Source: Nocardioides cynanchi
GTDB taxonomy: Bacteria > Actinomycetota > Actinomycetes > Propionibacteriales > Nocardioidaceae
Assembly: GCF_008761635.1 (NCBI RefSeq)
Contig: NZ_CP044344.1
Location: 372,001 to 436,000, forward strand
Direction of reading: 5' to 3'
Length of the DNA stretch: 64,000 nucleotides
Below are positions 60,358-64,000 of the stretch, one piece after another; position 1 is the first letter of the stretch; each line of letters opens with the position of its first letter. The notes under the pieces are model-generated. The model did no database searches, was not told the DNA's origin, and saw only the letters and a list, made by a program, of their open reading frames with translations. Both the position numbers and the translations under genes were made by a program.

Positions 60358-61335
60358 GTGTCCCTGCTGATCTGCGGCTCCATCGCCACCGACCACCTGA
60401 TGTCCTTCGCGGGACGCTTCAAGGACTCGCTCGTCGTCGAGCAGCTGGACAAGATCTCGCTGTCCTTCCTGGTCGACGACCTCGAGATCCGGCGCGGGGG
60501 AGTGGCTCCCAACATGTGCTTCGGCCTCGGCCGCCTCGGGCTGCGCCCGGTGCTGGTCGGAGCGGCCGGCGAGGACTTCACCGACTACCGGAGCTGGCTG
60601 GAGCGGCACGGCGTGGACTGCTCCTACGTCCACATCTCCGAGACCCGGCACACCGCCCGCTTCGTGTGTACGACGGACAGCACCATGGCGCAGTTCGCCT
60701 CGTTCTACCCCGGAGCGATGAGCGAGTCCCGGCTGATGGAGCTCGCCCCGATCGTGGCCCAGGTCGGTGCCCCCGACTTCGTGCTGATCGCGGCCGACGA
60801 CCCCGAGGGCATGCTCCGGCACACTCGCGAGTGCCGGCAGCGCGGCTACCGCTTCATCGCCGACCCGAGCCAGCAGCTCGCCTTCAGCGAGGGCGGTCTG
60901 ATCCGCGACCTGATCGACGGCGCGACGTACCTGTTCTCCAACGAGTACGAGTCGGCCATGATCGAGGCCAAGACCGGCTGGTCGGGTGCGGAGATCCTCG
61001 ACCGGGTGGGCACCCAGGTGACCACCCTCGGCGCCGATGGCGTCCGGATCCTGGCCCGTGACGCCGCTCCGATGGAGGTCAAGGCCGCATCAGGTGTCAC
61101 CGCGGTCGAGCCGACCGGGGTCGGCGACGCCTTCCGCGCCGGCTTCCTGGCCGGGCTCGAGTGGGAGCTGGGCCACGAGCGCGCGGCGCAGGTCGGCTGC
61201 GTGCTCGCCGCGTACGTCGTCGAGACGGTCGGCACCCAGGAGTACTCCTTCACCGCCACCCAGTTCGTCGACCGGGTGCGCCGCTCCTACGGCGACGCCG
61301 CGGGCGACGAGATCGCCGCCCGGATCGTCGGCTAG
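60358..61335 (+). CDS. adoK: Adenosine kinase (PfkB family, AdoK type)
   Basis: Phosphorylates adenosine to AMP. It has 325 residues. SLLICGSIATDHLMSFAGRFKDSL, ISLSFLVDDLEIRRGGVAPNM, ETRHTARFVCTTDSTMAQFASFYPGAMSE, and the catalytic VEPTGVGDAFRAGFLAG closely follow mycobacterial AdoK (Rv2202c). GTG at 60358. The gene lies in the conserved block before ctaC. Confidence 0.93.
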   Translation: MSLLICGSIATDHLMSFAGRFKDSLVVEQLDKISLSFLVDDLEIRRGGVAPNMCFGLGRLGLRPVLVGAAGEDFTDYRSWLERHGVDCSYVHISETRHTARFVCTTDSTMAQFASFYPGAMSESRLMELAPIVAQVGAPDFVLIAADDPEGMLRHTRECRQRGYRFIADPSQQLAFSEGGLIRDLIDGATYLFSNEYESAMIEAKTGWSGAEILDRVGTQVTTLGADGVRILARDAAPMEVKAASGVTAVEPTGVGDAFRAGFLAGLEWELGHERAAQVGCVLAAYVVETVGTQEYSFTATQFVDRVRRSYGDAAGDEIAARIVG

Positions 61336-61556
61336 AGCGACCGGCGTACGACGTAGCGCGGCACCCCGTCGTCGGCGGTCTCCTCGCCGACGTACTCGTG
61401 CCCGGTCATCCGGCACCAAGCGGCCACGTCGACCCGGGCCGCGGCGTCCGTGGTGACCACCGCTAGCAAACCTCCGGGCGCGACGTCGCCGAGGTGGCGA
61501 GCCAGCTCGATGATCGGCGCCGGACAGACCATCTCGCGACAGTCGAGCTCGATCAC
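61332..61556 (-). CDS. TusA-family sulfur carrier
   Basis: A 74-residue TusA/SirA-like protein with the sulfur-carrying Cys in CREMVCPAPIIELARHL and LLAVVTTDAAARVDVAAWCRMTGHEYVG following. GTG at 61556 overlaps the stop of the cysteine desulfurase gene (GTGA), and its own end overlaps the convergent adoK end by four bases. It should accept persulfide from the desulfurase. Confidence 0.88.
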   Translation of the reverse strand: MIELDCREMVCPAPIIELARHLGDVAPGGLLAVVTTDAAARVDVAAWCRMTGHEYVGEETADDGVPRYVVRRSL

Positions 61557-62686
61557 CGGACCCGCCCCCGGAGCTCGGCGACGACCCCGGGAAGGGCCGC
61601 CAGGAACAGCTCCACGTCCTCGGCGCTGGTGTCCCGGCCCACCGAGACCCGCACGTTGCCGTGGGTCAGCGCTCCCATCGCGGCGAGCACGTGGCTCGGC
61701 TCCAGCGTCGAGGCCGTGCAGGCAGAGCCGCTGGCCACGGCGAAGCCCCGCCGGTCCAGCTCGGTGACCAGCGCCTCGCCGTCGAGGTAGAGGCAGGAGA
61801 AGGTGACCAGGTGCGGCACCCGGTCGTCCGGGTCGCCCACCACCTCGGTCTCGGGGAGCGCCGCGGCGGCGGCGCGGACCCGGTCCACGAGGGCGCGCTG
61901 GCGGCGGTTCTCCGTGTCGCGGTCGGCGACCACGGCCTGCAGCGCAGCCGCGGCCGCGAAGATCGCCGGCACGTTCTCGAAGCCGGTGGCCCGCGGGTCG
62001 GTGCGGTCGTCGGCCGGGAAGGGCTCGCGCCACCTCGCCCCACGTCGTACGACGAGAACGCCGACGCCGGCGGGCCCACCCCACTTGTGCGCCGAGGCCG
62101 CGACGGCCGACCAGCCGTCGGGGAGCGGCATCCGCCCGGCCGAGGCGGACGCGTCGACGAGGAGCGGCACGTCGCCGACCCGCTCGGCGAGGGCCGCCAC
62201 CGGCTGGATCGTGCCGACCTCGTGGTTGGCCGACTGGCAGGCCACGACCGTCGCCGACGTGACATCGACCTCGTCGAGGCGCAGCCGGCCCAGGTGGTCG
62301 ACGGGAAGCACCCGGCTCGGGGCGCCCGACCACCGGGCTGCCTCGAGCACCGCCGAGTGCTCGACGGCGGTGTGCACGACGGTGTCGCCGCGGCGGCCGC
62401 CGCCGCGGTGCAGCCCGAGCAGCCCCCGGTGCACGGCATCGGTCCCGGAGGCCGTGAAGGTCACCTCGTCGGCGCGCACGCCGAGGGCCTCGGCGGTCAC
62501 CGCGCGGGCGTTGTCGAGCAGCAGGCGGGCCGTCCGGCCCTCGTGGTGCAGCCGGCGCGGATCGGCGTACGACCCGTCCAGCGCAGCCACCCAGGCCTTC
62601 CGCGCCGCGGGGTGCAGGGCCTCGCCGGACGCGGTGTCCAGGAAGACCCGGTCCGCGGCCGGCCGACGGCGCTCGGGAGGCGACAC
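61553..62686 (-). CDS. Cysteine desulfurase-like PLP enzyme
   Basis: A 377-residue class V aminotransferase-fold protein. RVFLDTASGEALHPAARKAW opens it. The PLP Lys is in SAHKWGGPAGVG, and the reactive Cys is in SGSACTASTLEPSHVL. GTG at 62686 lies seven bases after a TAGGTT box. It is coupled to the TusA-type gene, so it probably supplies sulfur for thiolation (or another sulfur-transfer path), not as the general IscS. Confidence 0.88.
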   Translation of the reverse strand: MSPPERRRPAADRVFLDTASGEALHPAARKAWVAALDGSYADPRRLHHEGRTARLLLDNARAVTAEALGVRADEVTFTASGTDAVHRGLLGLHRGGGRRGDTVVHTAVEHSAVLEAARWSGAPSRVLPVDHLGRLRLDEVDVTSATVVACQSANHEVGTIQPVAALAERVGDVPLLVDASASAGRMPLPDGWSAVAASAHKWGGPAGVGVLVVRRGARWREPFPADDRTDPRATGFENVPAIFAAAAALQAVVADRDTENRRQRALVDRVRAAAAALPETEVVGDPDDRVPHLVTFSCLYLDGEALVTELDRRGFAVASGSACTASTLEPSHVLAAMGALTHGNVRVSVGRDTSAEDVELFLAALPGVVAELRGRVR

Positions 62687-62693
62687 GGGGCCC

Positions 62694-62699
62694 AACCTA
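62694..62699 (-). promoter_or_regulatory. Candidate leaderless -10 box of the desulfurase-TusA operon
   Basis: Minus-strand TAGGTT followed by seven bases and GTG at 62686. Confidence 0.5.
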
Positions 62700-62750
62700 A
62701 CCGGGCGGCGTGCCGGGTGACCCACCACCGCAAGTGGTTCCCCGTTCGGA

Positions 62751-62756
62751 TAGTGT
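62751..62756 (+). promoter_or_regulatory. Candidate -10 box of ctaCD
   Basis: TAGTGT places transcription start near 62763, so the ctaC start is downstream of this point. GAAAGG lies nine bases before GTG 62794. Confidence 0.45.
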
Positions 62757-62793
62757 GCGGGCTGTTGGTGAACGCCGAGAGAAAGGCTCGTTC

Positions 62794-63714
62794 GTGGGTC
62801 GGCAAGTCCCTGCTTCCTCGGACGCAACACCTCGTCGTACTCCCAGTCGGGGGACCGGCAGCCGGGTCGGGCTCGTCCTGGTGTCGCTGCTGCTTCTCGT
62901 CGCGCTCACCGGCTGCTCGGGACAGACGCAGCACGAGTGGTCCAACCTCGCCATGCCCGACCCCGCGACCTCCCAGGGCGAGCACGTCTTCATGCTCTGG
63001 CGCTGGGCCTGGGTCGCCGCGCTGGCCACCGGCGCCATCACCTGGGGCCTGATCTTCTACGCCATCTGGCGGTTCCGCCGTCGCAGCGACGACGAGGTTC
63101 CCGTGCAGACGCGCTACAACCTGCCGCTGGAGATCTTCTACACGATCGCGCCGATCGTGATGGTCGTGGTCTTCTTCGTGCACACCGAGCGCACGCAGAA
63201 CCTCATCCGCGAGGACGTCCCGCCGCCCGACCTGACGGTGTACGTCGTGGGGCAGCAGTGGACGTGGACGTTCAACTACCTGCCCGGCGGCAAGGTGCCG
63301 ACGCCCGGCAACCAGGTCCTCTACAGCGTCGGTGAGGCCGGCAGCCCTCCGACCCTCTACCTCCCGGTGGACAAGACCGTGGAGTTCAAGCTGCACTCGC
63401 CCGACGTGATCCACGACTTCGGGGTGCCGGGCTTCCTGGAGAAGATGGACGTCATCCCCGGGCCGGTCAAGGACGACAACCACTTCTCGGTCACCCCGAC
63501 CGTGATCGGTGACTACCGCGGCAAGTGCTACGAGCTCTGCGGGGTCTACCACTCGCGGATGCTCTTCAACGTCAAGATCGTCAGCCAAGCCGACTACACG
63601 ACGTACCTCCAGAGCCTCCAGACGCAGGGCAACGTGTCCGACCAGCCGCTGCTGGGCGGGATCACCTCCCAGACGCAGGCCGGCCTCGAGACGACCCCGG
63701 GAGCAGCCAAATGA
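62794..63714 (+). CDS. ctaC: Cytochrome c oxidase subunit II
   Basis: Membrane subunit that receives electrons at the CuA centre. It has 306 residues. A lipoprotein-type signal ([12 protein letters not shown]) lies at about residues 26-41, and two membrane helices (about 65-90 and 110-130) follow. The CuA domain has [28 protein letters not shown] and the ligand loop [15 protein letters not shown] at 62794 is preferred because the promoter box at 62751 excludes the earlier in-frame ATG at 62710. The stop overlaps ctaD (ATGA). Confidence 0.93.
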   Translation: MGRQVPASSDATPRRTPSRGTGSRVGLVLVSLLLLVALTGCSGQTQHEWSNLAMPDPATSQGEHVFMLWRWAWVAALATGAITWGLIFYAIWRFRRRSDDEVPVQTRYNLPLEIFYTIAPIVMVVVFFVHTERTQNLIREDVPPPDLTVYVVGQQWTWTFNYLPGGKVPTPGNQVLYSVGEAGSPPTLYLPVDKTVEFKLHSPDVIHDFGVPGFLEKMDVIPGPVKDDNHFSVTPTVIGDYRGKCYELCGVYHSRMLFNVKIVSQADYTTYLQSLQTQGNVSDQPLLGGITSQTQAGLETTPGAAK

Positions 63715-64000
63715 CGGCCACCACCGCGCCCACCACGATGGCGCGTCCGCGGCGCGAGCTCGGCAAGTCGATCGTCCGGGTGATCACGACGACCGACCAC
63801 AAGGTGATCGGCAAGCTCTACCTCGCCACCTCGTTCGCCTGGTTCCTCGTCGGCGGGATCATGGCCCTGCTGATGCGCTCGGAGCTGGCCAACCCCGGCA
63901 TGCAGTTCGTCAACGACGAGGTCTACAACCAGCTGTTCACGATGCACGGCACGATCATGCTGTTGCTGTTCGCGACGCCGCTGTTCTTCGGCTTCGGCAA
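63711..64000 (+). CDS. ctaD: Cytochrome c oxidase subunit I, 5' part (gene runs past the window)
   Basis: The first 96 codons of the heme-copper oxidase main subunit. [20 protein letters not shown] is the family N-terminus, the first membrane helix follows, and [15 protein letters not shown] includes the conserved heme ligand His. ATG at 63711 overlaps the ctaC stop. Together they encode the aa3 oxidase core. Confidence 0.93.
   Translation, partial: MTATTAPTTMARPRRELGKSIVRVITTTDHKVIGKLYLATSFAWFLVGGIMALLMRSELANPGMQFVNDEVYNQLFTMHGTIMLLLFATPLFFGFG

Noticed and set aside
62710-62793. Earlier ATG (62710) as the start of ctaC
   Set aside because: A candidate -10 box lies at 62751-62756, downstream of that ATG, and the signal region begins after GTG 62794.

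Overview
This 64-kb window is high-GC actinobacterial chromosome. Gene order and family membership point to Nocardioides or another member of the Nocardioidaceae. The supporting evidence is strong GC bias, many GTG starts, mycobacterial-like synteny (a DUF4439 gene, rimP-nusA-ylxR-infB-rbfA-truB-ribF-rpsO-pnp-M16 peptidase-dapB, and glycerate kinase-HesB-adoK-ctaC-ctaD), actinobacterial families (DUF3043, PspAA/PspAB, SigE-like sigma factors) and many leaderless promoters. No rRNA, tRNA, insertion sequence, phage or CRISPR-cas locus was recognised. Nearly all of the window is core chromosome with small cargo genes between housekeeping blocks.

Layout. 1-2.6 kb: the 3' end of a GNAT gene, a secreted phosphoesterase and a DoxX-like membrane protein. 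2.7-18 kb: translation and RNA genes (proS, rimP, nusA, ylxR, infB, rbfA, truB, ribF), interrupted by a HAD hydrolase, a DUF4439/Tat-lipoprotein pair, an amino-acid racemase, a GH16-like protein, a serine hydrolase and a photolyase. 18-25 kb: a MalY-type lyase and the PTS core (fruR-fruK-fruA-ptsH, with ptsI divergent). 25-32 kb: a molybdopterin oxidoreductase, rpsO, pnp and an M16 peptidase. 32-34.7 kb: an NAD-linked module in which an NrtR-type regulator is divergent from an SPFH protein and a NAD-kinase-like protein, with two matching palindromes between them. 34.7-39.5 kb: a sigma/anti-sigma-like pair, a 104-bp tandem repeat and a split mannitol-type PTS operon with a zinc dehydrogenase. 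39.5-44.9 kb: a SatD-like autoregulated pair, a methyltransferase, dapB, a lipoprotein, azlCD and a GNAT gene. 44.9-48.6 kb: the phenylacetyl-CoA epoxidase operon paaABCDE. 48.6-53.6 kb: DUF3043, a pspA-pspAA-htpX-pspAB envelope-stress operon and a second sigma/anti-sigma-like pair. 53.6-64 kb: nadA, a GNAT gene, a YbdK-type glutamate-cysteine ligase, an AraC regulator, glycerate kinase, HesB/ErpA, adoK, a cysteine desulfurase-TusA pair, ctaC and the start of ctaD.

How the parts connect. EI (ptsI) and HPr (ptsH) should feed both the fructose EII (fruA) and the mannitol-type EII set. Both PTS operons carry the same promoter-operator arrangement (23240-23288 and 39434-39480), so one regulator, probably FruR, may control both. 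The NrtR/SPFH/NADK-like module ties a NAD-sensing regulator to a soluble band-7 protein and a divergent NAD-kinase fold.

Non-coding structure is unusually rich. Two loci carry arrays of a repeat with an exact 32-bp period; one is a 302-bp palindrome of five units per arm. There is also a 33-bp-period array and a 104-bp-period array. All four start at or within a few bases of a stop codon, which suggests a 3'-end function. About twenty genes show a TANNNT box 6-8 bases before an ATG or GTG, indicating widespread leaderless transcription.
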